A stretch of DNA of 8,638 bases, taken from assembly GCA_021778575.1 (NCBI GenBank), contig JAJYCH010000148.1, positions 1-8,638 of the forward strand. Reading direction: 5' to 3'. The notes under the pieces are model-generated. The model searched no databases. It had not been told where the DNA came from and saw nothing but the letters and a program-made list of their open reading frames with translations. Source of the stretch: Planctomycetota bacterium (GTDB lineage Bacteria; Planctomycetota; Planctomycetia; Isosphaerales; Isosphaeraceae). How positions within the stretch are numbered: position 1 is the first letter of the stretch; every line of letters starts with the position of its first letter. This document shows positions 1 to 6,160 of this stretch, piece after piece. The position numbers and the translations under genes are program-made.

Positions 1-153
1 ATGTTTGTGTTGGCATTTGCCCTGGTGACAAATGCCGCGGCGGGAGTCACCGGCGCGACGATCACCCATGAAGAAGTGATCGAGATCGGCCGGCAAGCCG
101 GCGAGAAATTAGGCCGGTTGATCGAGGCCATCGTACAACGAATTGGTGCGTGA
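1..153 (+). CDS. 3' end of an unrecognised protein gene (probably 5'-truncated by the window)
   Basis: Frame 1 is open from the first base and ends in TGA at 151-153, giving 50 residues. The first in-frame codon is ATG, but because the window begins exactly there I cannot tell whether it is the true start or an internal methionine. The peptide begins with a hydrophobic stretch (residues 1-20, MFVLAFALVTNAAAGVTGAT), compatible with a membrane segment or the end of one. A charged amphipathic tail follows (HEEVIEIGRQAGEKLGRLIEAI, about residues 23-45). I do not recognise the family. It converges on the minus-strand small gene ending at 163, with only 9 bases between the two stop codons, and no terminator hairpin with a T tract is visible. 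It is kept as a gene because its tail looks like a genuine helix and codon third positions are mostly G or C. Confidence 0.5.
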   Translation: MFVLAFALVTNAAAGVTGATITHEEVIEIGRQAGEKLGRLIEAIVQRIGA

Positions 154-162
154 AGCGATGAA

Positions 163-372
163 TCAATGTCCGAACCCGAATCCCATCTGGCCTTCGCGTT
201 CGCGTTCCAGTCGGATCAGGATCGACGGGTTCTCGCCGAACGGTGTCTCGCGAATTGCCCGCCAGCCGTCGGCGAGCAGATGGTTGAGGTCGACGGTCTC
301 AACTTCCTGATTCTTGACGACCCAGGACCGGCCCATCACGTCGAGGATCACGTAAATTGTCTCGGTCTTCAT
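163..372 (-). CDS. Small 69-residue protein, translationally coupled to glcF (DUF4177-like appearance)
   Basis: The ATG at 372-370 overlaps the glcF stop codon (ATGA, 369-372). GGGAG at 384-380 lies 7 bases upstream, so both the start and coupling to glcF are well supported. The protein has no signal peptide or membrane segment. It looks like alternating strands around one helix: an N-terminal strand (ETIYVILDV), a second strand (SWVVKNQEV), a helix with the motif NHLLADGWRAIRET, then a strand ILIRLERE and a glycine/phenylalanine tail (GFGFGH). The 'AxGW' helix followed by a strand resembles small DUF4177-type proteins, but this is an impression, not a search result. Its function is unknown. 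Its place as last gene of the glycolate oxidase cluster suggests a helper or unrelated passenger role. No cysteines or metal-binding cluster are present. Confidence 0.72.
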   Translation of the reverse strand: MKTETIYVILDVMGRSWVVKNQEVETVDLNHLLADGWRAIRETPFGENPSILIRLEREREGQMGFGFGH

Positions 373-1730
373 GATTTCACTCCCTGGTCGTTCGGCCCAC
401 GATACGACTGGTCGAGCAGGTCGACCGGATGGACGACCTCGACCGGACTTCCGGCCGTCTTGATCTGGCGGGCGATCTGGAGAATACAGCCGACGTTGCC
501 GGTCGCAACGATCGTGGCTCCGGTCGCGGTGATGTTCGCCAGCTTGCGCTGGCCAAGTTTCTCGGACATCTCGGGCTGAGTCAGGTTATAGGTCCCGGCG
601 GCCCCGCAACAGAGTTCGCTCTCTTCGAGCGGGACCAACTCCAGGCCCGGGATCAGGCTCAACAATTTTCGGGGTTGCGAGCGAATTTGCTGGCCGTGGC
701 AAAGGTGGCAGGCGTCGTGATACGTGACCTTCATCGGGACCGGGAATTGGGGCTCGACCGGCCCCAGTTCGATCAAGAATTCCGAAATGTCTCGAACCTT
801 GGACACGAATTTCCGGGCGGCCTCGTGGTCGGGACTTGTTAGCAAGTGAGCATAATCCTTGAACATCGCACCACAGCCAGCGGCGTTGATGATGATCGCG
901 TCGAACTGGTCGGGATCAAACATGGCGATATTCTGACGAGCCAGATCAACCGCCATACCTTCCGACCCGGAATGATAGTGGATCGCGCCACAGCAATTTT
1001 GGGAGCGGGGGACAACGACCTCGCAGCCATTGGCCTGAAGGACCCGGGCGGTCGCGGCGTTGGTCTCGGGATACATCGCGTCGGCCACGCAGCCGAGAAA
1101 GAGGGCCACCCTGGCCCGCTTCGGACCGATCGGAGGCAGGACTTCGGGAAGCTGGGCGTTCGAGCCGGTCAAGGTTGGCAGCATCGCCTGCATTCGCCGG
1201 AGAGTCGGCGGTAATAATTTCATCAGGCCGATTTTTTCGAGACGATCGAGCAGACCAATCCGTTGGAAGATCCGGGCCGGCAGAAGTGCCAGCTTGACCC
1301 GTCCGGCGTAAGGGAACAGGTGGTGCAGGATGATTCGCTGGAGCCATCCCGGCCGGTCGTCCCCCTGGGCCGAGGCATGCAAGGCGATCTTGAACGGCTC
1401 GATGATCTGAGCATATTTCACACCCGAGGGACAGGCCGACTCGCAGGCCCGGCAATCGAGACAGAGGTCGAGGTGATGGCGAACCTCGGCCGATGCGCCG
1501 ATCCGGCCATCGGCGACGGCTCGCATCAGATAGATCCGTCCGCGGGGGCTATCGTTCTCGTCGCCGGTCTCGACATAAGTCGGGCAACTCGCGGTGCAAA
1601 GGCCGCAGTGAACGCATTCCTGGTAGTGGCTATAAGGGATCTTCGACGCCAGCCAGGCGAGGTCAATGCCAGGGTCGGAAATTTTGGTTGGCGAGGTGGT
1701 CGACATCGGGCGAAGGGTCTCGGAACTCAT
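369..1730 (-). CDS. glcF: Glycolate oxidase iron-sulfur subunit GlcF
   Basis: This is the electron-transfer subunit of glycolate oxidase (glycolate dehydrogenase), working with GlcD and GlcE at the inner membrane to pass electrons from FAD towards quinone. From the ATG at 1730 it has 453 residues. It carries two 4Fe-4S ferredoxin motifs, CVHCGLCTASCP (Cys 39, 42, 45, 49) and CLDCRACESACP (Cys 90, 93, 96, 100). Two cysteine-rich CCG domains follow, the first with GCVADAMYPE and NCCGAIHYHSG (CC at about 246-247) and the second with DACHLCHG and ELCCGAAGTYNL (CC at about 374-375). This order is the standard GlcF layout, and no key cysteine is missing. The frame is also open to a TTG at 1769 and has an ATG at 1706. 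None of the three has a clear ribosome site, and 1730 was chosen as the first ATG. Homology begins only near residue 30, so the start is uncertain. Its stop overlaps the next gene by ATGA. Confidence 0.93.
   Translation of the reverse strand: MSSETLRPMSTTSPTKISDPGIDLAWLASKIPYSHYQECVHCGLCTASCPTYVETGDENDSPRGRIYLMRAVADGRIGASAEVRHHLDLCLDCRACESACPSGVKYAQIIEPFKIALHASAQGDDRPGWLQRIILHHLFPYAGRVKLALLPARIFQRIGLLDRLEKIGLMKLLPPTLRRMQAMLPTLTGSNAQLPEVLPPIGPKRARVALFLGCVADAMYPETNAATARVLQANGCEVVVPRSQNCCGAIHYHSGSEGMAVDLARQNIAMFDPDQFDAIIINAAGCGAMFKDYAHLLTSPDHEAARKFVSKVRDISEFLIELGPVEPQFPVPMKVTYHDACHLCHGQQIRSQPRKLLSLIPGLELVPLEESELCCGAAGTYNLTQPEMSEKLGQRKLANITATGATIVATGNVGCILQIARQIKTAGSPVEVVHPVDLLDQSYRGPNDQGVKS
373..384 (-). 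promoter_or_regulatory. Ribosome binding site of the 69-residue gene
   Basis: On the minus strand, GGGAG (384-380) is followed by 7 bases and the ATG at 372. It lies inside the end of glcF, so re-initiation after glcF is likely. It fixes the start of the small gene. Confidence 0.6.
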
Positions 1731-1795
1731 GGGCTTCGTCTTTTCGATCAGGTTTGGAGGGATTCGCAATCAGACTAATCGCCAGTGGAGAATCT

Positions 1796-2395
1796 TTAAT
1801 TTAAAGCGTACCACCCCCAGGCGATCGCGTCGTATTCGACCAGTCCCCAGCCGAGGTAATACGTCCAGGTTGGTCGAGTTGACCGTAGCCGTTTACTGAA
1901 AATCGCCAGCCATAAGACTAGCGCGGACAGAACACTGGCGAATCCAGCCAACTGGTCCAATGTTGGATTGTAATGACTCCTGAGTGGAGTCGTGATAAGG
2001 CACATCCATGAGAGACCCGACCAGGCCCAGAGAATTTCGCCGGAACCGATCGGCCAGGCTCTCCATAACTGCCTCGCCAGGAAAATCGGTCCGACGAGGT
2101 GGATCGGTGTGACAATACGATTCACCCATAATGGCCAGATTCTTATCGGACTAATCGGCGAGACATGCCAGCAAAATATGTAGGCGCCAACGCCGAACAG
2201 AATCGCAAAAACCACGATGGACACCCGGGGCTTTCGCCACGCATCCACGACAACGACGATCAAGATGGGAAGAAAATACCACTTTACAAGAATGACGAGC
2301 GATTCCAAGATCGCCGCGATTCCTGTCGGGATCAACAAAGCCACACACGCCACCGCGACCATCAGTTGAAAGATCGAGAACCGTGGCATTTTCAA
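1796..2395 (-). CDS. Multi-pass membrane protein of unknown function (planctomycete-type N-terminus)
   Basis: This 199-residue hydrophobic protein lies between glcE and glcF. The N-terminus, MKMPRFSIFQLMVAVACVAL, is of the kind seen at the front of many planctomycete hypothetical membrane proteins (short basic start, then an 'RFS-x-x-x-LM' helix). Likely membrane segments are at about 8-30, 33-50, 58-76, 96-108, 119-137 and 148-166. Basic residues between and after them (RKPR, SKRLRSTR) probably face the cytoplasm. No enzymatic motif is visible. The TTG at 2395 was taken as start because GAGGG (2407-2403) lies 7 bases before it; the ATG two codons later (2389) would be 13 bases away. Four hand-counted 60-base lines give about 53% GC, against about 69% for three lines of glcE, so its composition differs from its neighbours. 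It could anchor the Glc complex or be an unrelated insertion; nothing in the sequence decides this. Confidence 0.8.
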   Translation of the reverse strand: MKMPRFSIFQLMVAVACVALLIPTGIAAILESLVILVKWYFLPILIVVVVDAWRKPRVSIVVFAILFGVGAYIFCWHVSPISPIRIWPLWVNRIVTPIHLVGPIFLARQLWRAWPIGSGEILWAWSGLSWMCLITTPLRSHYNPTLDQLAGFASVLSALVLWLAIFSKRLRSTRPTWTYYLGWGLVEYDAIAWGWYALN

Positions 2396-2407
2396 TGTTC
2401 GGCCCTC
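2396..2407 (-). promoter_or_regulatory. Ribosome binding site favouring the TTG start of the membrane protein gene
   Basis: Minus-strand GAGGG at 2407-2403 stands 7 bases from TTG (2395-2393) and 13 from the alternative ATG (2389-2387). It lies in the 16-base gap after the glcE stop (TAG, 2414-2412), which supports co-transcription. Confidence 0.5.
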
Positions 2408-2411
2408 GCGG

Positions 2412-3689
2412 CTAGATCGACCCCACGAACCGCCCGGGGTTCAGCACGCCCTGGGGATCAAGGGCTGCCTTGATCCGTTCGGCGATCGCCCAGTCAGGCC
2501 GGGGATTTCCCCAGACCTTGAGCCGGTCTTTCCAGCCGGTGGGACAGCGCGGGAGGGTCGGACTGCCGCCGAGGTTCGCTGCCTCAACGCGGAGCCGGTC
2601 GATCTCGGTGGCAACCTTATCTAGATTGGCCTCGCCCGACCATAGAGCTCGAATGATCCCATTGCCGGCGTGGGTCTGAATTGCCCAGAGCGAGGGATCG
2701 AAATTCGCCAGAAAGTCAAGGGCGGCCGAAGGCTTGAGATTCACCAGGATCGAGACCGGCGAATCTCCTTCGGCGGGGAATTCAGCGAGCGCGGTCCAGA
2801 GTGGTTCGGCTCGTTCTCCCTGGAGAAAAACCAGGTCGGTCCGGCCCATTTCGATCGTCAGACGGTCAAGCTGCCAGGCGACCGAAGTGGCGTTGTCCTC
2901 GAAGCCGATCGCCACCACCCAATCCTCGACCGGGAGTTCGCTGGACCGGCCGATCGTCCGGGCGGCGGGCTGATTCAACAGTTCGATCGCGATCGGCCGG
3001 GTTCCCGATGTCCCGAGCCGATCGATGGTCTGCGCCGCGTCGATCAACCGCCGGAACCGGACCCAGGCGAGCGCGGTGGCCTCGGGTTTGGGACGGACTT
3101 TCAAGGTCAGCTCGGTGATGATGCCGAGGGTTCCCATCGAGCCGGTCAGGAGCTTGGGGAGGTCATAACCGGCGACGTTCTTGACGACTCGACCGCCTCC
3201 TTTGATCTCCTGGCCCGTCGGATCAACGTAGCGGATGCCAATGATCTGGTCGCGGGGCCGACCCAGCCCGAACCGCCGTGGGCCGCTGGTATTGGTGGCG
3301 TAGATCCCTCCGAGAGTCGCTCTCGAAGCCTCGGGTGCCTCGATGCCAAGTCTTTGCCCCTGGGCATCAAGCACGGCTCGAAGGGCTTCCAGCGTGATGC
3401 CAGCCTCGACAGTGATGGTCATATCGGCGGCCGGATAATCGACCACTCGGTTGAGTCCCGTAAGGTCGATCGCGACGCCCGGCTTGCCGGGAACCCCGCC
3501 ATGATCGAGCGCAGTCCGGCCCCCCTGGGGATAGAGCGCGAGCCCCTGACTGACCCGGCGGGCCACCAGGGCACTTAACTCGTGACGATCGACCGGGCGA
3601 TCGGTCGCCCATGCGAATCGGCCATCCCCGAGGATGCCGTTTGCGGGATTGTCGGGCCAATCTACGGCCGAGGTTGGATCAACGGTCAT
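2412..3689 (-). CDS. glcE: Glycolate oxidase FAD-binding subunit GlcE
   Basis: This is the second flavin-type subunit of glycolate oxidase, a short relative of GlcD that pairs with it. Its 425 residues contain an FAD-binding type 4 (PCMH-like) domain. Diagnostic stretches are the YPQGGRTALDHGG loop (53-65), VEAGITLEALRAVL (94-107), GIEAPEASRATLGG with ATNTSGPRRFGLGR (115-144), and GGGRVVKNVAGYDLPKLLTGSMGTLG split across 164-189, the classic GlcE signature. The C-terminus ends with a short 'LDPQGVLNPGRF' tail, as in FAD-linked oxidases. Length is somewhat above the usual 350-410. It lacks the HAGDGN and GEHG metal-site motifs of GlcD, which is normal for GlcE. The ATG at 3689 overlaps the stop of the upstream gene (ATGA, 3686-3689) and has no Shine-Dalgarno sequence, so translation probably depends on coupling to that gene. 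Confidence 0.93.
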   Translation of the reverse strand: MTVDPTSAVDWPDNPANGILGDGRFAWATDRPVDRHELSALVARRVSQGLALYPQGGRTALDHGGVPGKPGVAIDLTGLNRVVDYPAADMTITVEAGITLEALRAVLDAQGQRLGIEAPEASRATLGGIYATNTSGPRRFGLGRPRDQIIGIRYVDPTGQEIKGGGRVVKNVAGYDLPKLLTGSMGTLGIITELTLKVRPKPEATALAWVRFRRLIDAAQTIDRLGTSGTRPIAIELLNQPAARTIGRSSELPVEDWVVAIGFEDNATSVAWQLDRLTIEMGRTDLVFLQGERAEPLWTALAEFPAEGDSPVSILVNLKPSAALDFLANFDPSLWAIQTHAGNGIIRALWSGEANLDKVATEIDRLRVEAANLGGSPTLPRCPTGWKDRLKVWGNPRPDWAIAERIKAALDPQGVLNPGRFVGSI

Positions 3690-4441
3690 GAGCCGGCCGG
3701 GTAATAGCGGATATCTTCGCCGGAGAGGACGCGATCGACGGCTTCCTGGACCGAGCGAAGGAGGTTCACGGTGTTTTGATCGAGAGCGCCGGGCCAGGCT
3801 TCGGTATGCAGGACTTGCCCCTCAAATGCCAGGCGATGGAGGGCGTAGGCGAGCCGTCGGTCGAGAGATTTCGCGTCACGATATTCGAGTTCCAGCGCGT
3901 TCAGAGCCTGGAGGAGTTCGGTCGCAACCACGTCGCCGACCGACTCACCGCGACGGACCGTCGAGAGAAATCCCGAGGGGTCGTCCCAATCGACCGCCGC
4001 GTGACGGAGCACGGTCCTCGCTGCGGGGCTCAGTTCTGCCGGCATGTCGTCCGCCTGCTGGCTCGGTTCGGAGCCTTCGATGACGTGAATCTCATGATTC
4101 TGGTTTCGAGGAACGATCGAGACGCTCCACTCGGCCAGATATTCGGGGTCGTCGGCAATGGCGTGATATCCTTCGAGCGACCTCCGCTTGGCTTCGGCCT
4201 CGTCGGCCTCCTGACGGCGGCGGGTATCCTCGATGGCGATCCGAAGAAGCCTGGTGCAATACTCCTGGACCGACGAGGCACCCAGGCGATTCGCCTGGTC
4301 CTCGGCCATGTCGAGGATGTAGGACGGCAGATAGAGCGTCAACCGATCTTCGTCGAGATTCGACGTCGAAAGCGGCTTGCTCTGCCCCAGCCGGAACGAG
4401 TTTCCCGGTCGTCGCCAAAGGTTGCGCGGTCGCTTGGCCAA
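3686..4441 (-). CDS. Putative ribbon-helix-helix-like protein inserted between glcD and glcE
   Basis: This 251-residue soluble protein is one I do not recognise as a named family. Residues 33-70 (starting RLTLYLPSYILDMAEDQANR) read as a beta strand, a helix, a short turn (GASS) and a second helix (VQEYCTRLLRIAIE), the pattern of a ribbon-helix-helix DNA-binding fold. A highly charged helical stretch follows at 72-92. Next is a linker (about 108-136) and an all-helical C-terminal part (138-240) with no visible catalytic motif. The TTG at 4441 is taken as start: GAGAGGA lies 7 bases upstream, an in-frame TGA lies five codons upstream, and the first in-frame ATG falls inside the fold. Its stop overlaps the glcE ATG. 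A DNA-binding regulator of the glc genes, possibly acting on the palindrome just upstream, is an inference from fold and position; a structural or assembly role is not excluded. Confidence 0.8.
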   Translation of the reverse strand: MAKRPRNLWRRPGNSFRLGQSKPLSTSNLDEDRLTLYLPSYILDMAEDQANRLGASSVQEYCTRLLRIAIEDTRRRQEADEAEAKRRSLEGYHAIADDPEYLAEWSVSIVPRNQNHEIHVIEGSEPSQQADDMPAELSPAARTVLRHAAVDWDDPSGFLSTVRRGESVGDVVATELLQALNALELEYRDAKSLDRRLAYALHRLAFEGQVLHTEAWPGALDQNTVNLLRSVQEAVDRVLSGEDIRYYPAGS

Positions 4442-4455
4442 ATGCGGGTCCTCTC
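4442..4455 (-). promoter_or_regulatory. Ribosome binding site supporting a TTG start
   Basis: Minus-strand GAGAGGA (4455-4449) is 7 bases from TTG at 4441-4439. It is the strongest Shine-Dalgarno match in the glc block and decides the start of the ribbon-helix-helix-like gene, for which no ATG or GTG lies in frame nearby. Confidence 0.6.
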
Positions 4456-4540
4456 ACGGATCTTTGAGCCTCACAACCGATCTCGCCACGACGGAATTTA
4501 CTCTAACCGTAAAACCGAGCCGATACCAGATCGACCGTCT

Positions 4541-4569
4541 TTGACAATTGTCGTTGACTGTTGTACGAT
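4541..4569 (+). promoter_or_regulatory. Sigma-70-like promoter facing antisense into glcD
   Basis: On the plus strand TTGACA (4541-4546, perfect -35) is followed after 17 bases by TACGAT (4564-4569, four of six -10 positions). Transcription would start near 4576 and run against the 3' end of glcD. No convincing plus-strand gene follows, so the product would be an antisense RNA, if it is real. The spacing is ideal, but the -10 is imperfect and the site lies in an AT-richer gap where chance matches are easier. Confidence 0.35.
4542..4551. promoter_or_regulatory. 10-bp palindrome GACAATTGTC, possible operator
   Basis: GACAATTGTC is a perfect self-complementary decamer in the 153-base gap between glcD and the ribbon-helix-helix-like gene, about 100 bases before that gene's start. 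It overlaps the -35 of the plus-strand promoter-like element. Palindromes of this size are typical of dimeric regulators. Whether the neighbouring protein binds it is inference. Confidence 0.3.
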
Positions 4570-4594
4570 AGGGCACCGGCTCGATGGCGGCCAT

Positions 4595-6049
4595 TCAAGC
4601 CGAGGCTCGCTTGCCCGGCGATTTCCGCTCGATACACCCGACTCCGCCGGGGATCATCTTCTCGGCACTACAGAGTCCAGCCGGATTGAACACCTGGCGG
4701 AGCGCCACCATCGCAGCGAGATCCATCGGCGTGAACAGTTTGGGCATGAACGACATCTTCTCGACGCCGATCCCGTGCTCGCCGGTGACGCTTCCGCCGA
4801 CGTTGATGCATTCGTCGAGGATCTCGTGGCTCGCTTCGAGAACCCGGCGGATCTGGTCGGGGTCGCGCTCGTCGTACATCAGGATCGGGTGGATATTGCC
4901 GTCCCCCGCGTGAAAGACGTTGGCGACCCGGATGCCGTGGCGTTCGCCGACCGCCATGATGAAGCGGAGGATATGCGGTAACTTGGTCCGGGGCACGACG
5001 CCGTCCTGGGTGCAGAACGTCGGGCTGAGCCGACCGATCGCGCCGAAGGCGGATTTGCGGCTTTTCCAGATCGCCTGATATTCGGGTTCTTTTCGCGTTC
5101 GCCACGAAATTGACTTCGCCACCGAACCGCCGTTGGCCTCGACGATCGCGGCGATCGCCTGAGCCTCTTGATCCTGGCTGGCTTCCAGGCCGTCGGTTTC
5201 GATGATCAGGACAGCCCCGGCGTCGATCGGGAAGCCGAAGCCGAAGGCGGCCTCGACCGCGCGGATCATCGGGTTATCGAGCATTTCGAGCGCGGCGGGA
5301 ACGATCCTCGCGGCAATGATCCCACCGACGGCCTCGGTCGCTGCCTCGACCGTGGCGAAGACACCCAGAAATGTCCGTCCGGCCTCGGGGTCTCTCGTCA
5401 GGTTCACGACGACCTTGGTGACGATCCCAAAAGTTCCTTCGTTGCCGACGATCAGGCCGGTCAGGTCGTAACCGGGATGATCTTCCTCCGGACCACCGGT
5501 CTCGACGACCGTCCCATCGGGCAGGACGATCTCGACCCCTTTGATATGGTTGACCGTGACGCCGTATTTGAGCGTGTGAGGCCCGCCGGAATTGGTCGCC
5601 ACGTTACCGCCGATCGTGCAGGCCGACTGGCTCGACGGGTCGGGCGCGTAGTGGTATCCGGAGCCGCTCAAGGCCCGAGTCAGCCAGACGTTGACGACGC
5701 CCGGCTCGACCACGGCGTAGCGATCGCGGATGTTCACTTCGAGAATCCGCTTCATCCGGGTCAGGCTGATCATGACCCCGCCACCGACCGGAAGTGTCCC
5801 GCCCGCCAGCCCGGTCCCGGCCCCTCGGGGGACGAACGGAACGCCCAGGCGGCTGCAAAGCCGGACGATCGCGACGACCTCCTCGGTCGAAGTTGGAAAG
5901 ACCACCACGTCGGGGACGTTTTTCTCGATCAGAAACCCGTCGCATTCATAGACAATCAGCTCGTCGTGGTGGCTGATCACGTCGTCGGGGCCGACGATCG
6001 CGGCGAGTTCGGCCACGAGGCCGGTACGGGTCGAAGAGGTCGCGGTCAT
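4595..6049 (-). CDS. glcD: Glycolate oxidase FAD subunit GlcD
   Basis: This is the catalytic flavoprotein subunit of glycolate oxidase, oxidising glycolate to glyoxylate and passing electrons to GlcE and GlcF. It has 484 residues, close to the usual length of about 480-500. The FAD-binding type 4 domain includes PRGAGTGLAGGTLP (74-87), EPGVVN (115-120), PDPSSQSACTIGGNVATNSGG (137-156, with the flavin-contact region) and GNEGTFGIVT (202-211). The FAD-oxidase C-terminal domain carries FHAGDGNIHP (379-388) and TGEHGIG (422-428), whose histidines form the metal and substrate site; all are intact. It ends with FNPAGLCSAEKMIPG, as in the family. A D-lactate dehydrogenase of the same superfamily would look similar, but the nearby glcE and glcF make glycolate oxidase the better call. 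The ATG at 6049 has no Shine-Dalgarno sequence. The upstream gene ends 111 bases away, so it may share a transcript or have its own promoter. Confidence 0.94.
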   Translation of the reverse strand: MTATSSTRTGLVAELAAIVGPDDVISHHDELIVYECDGFLIEKNVPDVVVFPTSTEEVVAIVRLCSRLGVPFVPRGAGTGLAGGTLPVGGGVMISLTRMKRILEVNIRDRYAVVEPGVVNVWLTRALSGSGYHYAPDPSSQSACTIGGNVATNSGGPHTLKYGVTVNHIKGVEIVLPDGTVVETGGPEEDHPGYDLTGLIVGNEGTFGIVTKVVVNLTRDPEAGRTFLGVFATVEAATEAVGGIIAARIVPAALEMLDNPMIRAVEAAFGFGFPIDAGAVLIIETDGLEASQDQEAQAIAAIVEANGGSVAKSISWRTRKEPEYQAIWKSRKSAFGAIGRLSPTFCTQDGVVPRTKLPHILRFIMAVGERHGIRVANVFHAGDGNIHPILMYDERDPDQIRRVLEASHEILDECINVGGSVTGEHGIGVEKMSFMPKLFTPMDLAAMVALRQVFNPAGLCSAEKMIPGGVGCIERKSPGKRASA

Positions 6050-6069
6050 GAAGGAGTCTCGTCGTCGGA

Positions 6070-6097
6070 GGCGAGTTCCTCCAGGTGAGAACTCGCC
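6070..6097. repeat. Perfect 9-bp inverted repeat upstream of glcD
   Basis: GGCGAGTTC (6070-6078) and GAACTCGCC (6089-6097) are exact reverse complements separated by 10 bases. The element ends 20 bases before the glcD start, in the 111-base gap after the glycosyltransferase gene. There is no T tract on the minus-strand exit side, so it does not look like an intrinsic terminator. A 5'-leader hairpin or a regulator's operator fits better. No convincing -35/-10 pair was found in this gap. Confidence 0.5.
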
Positions 6098-6160
6098 GAA
6101 CCAAACTAGCAGATCGGCGAGCGGATCGGACAGGGATCTCTGATCGAGTTCAAGCCGGGA

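Noticed and set aside
89..102. GCCGGC-AA-GCCGGC as a terminator hairpin
   Set aside because: It lies inside coding sequence, has a 2-base loop and no T tract. Each half is itself a palindrome common in GC-rich DNA.
1731..1769. Extension of glcF to the TTG at 1769
   Set aside because: There is no ribosome site before the TTG, and the extra 13 residues have no family support. The ATG at 1730 is preferred, though not proven.
2670..3578. A 302-codon plus-strand open frame opposite glcE
   Set aside because: The opposite strand encodes an unmistakable GlcE. The plus-strand peptide is low-complexity in character and has no recognisable motif.
3776..4981. A 401-codon open frame on the plus strand
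   Set aside because: It runs antisense across the regulator-like gene, the intergenic gap and the end of glcD. Its peptide is Arg/Asp/Gly-rich with no family resemblance, as expected for the shadow of GC-rich genes.
5168..6088. A 306-codon plus-strand open frame opposite glcD
   Set aside because: It is the mirror of the conserved GlcD frame, with Asp/Gly/Arg-rich composition and no domain or ribosome site.
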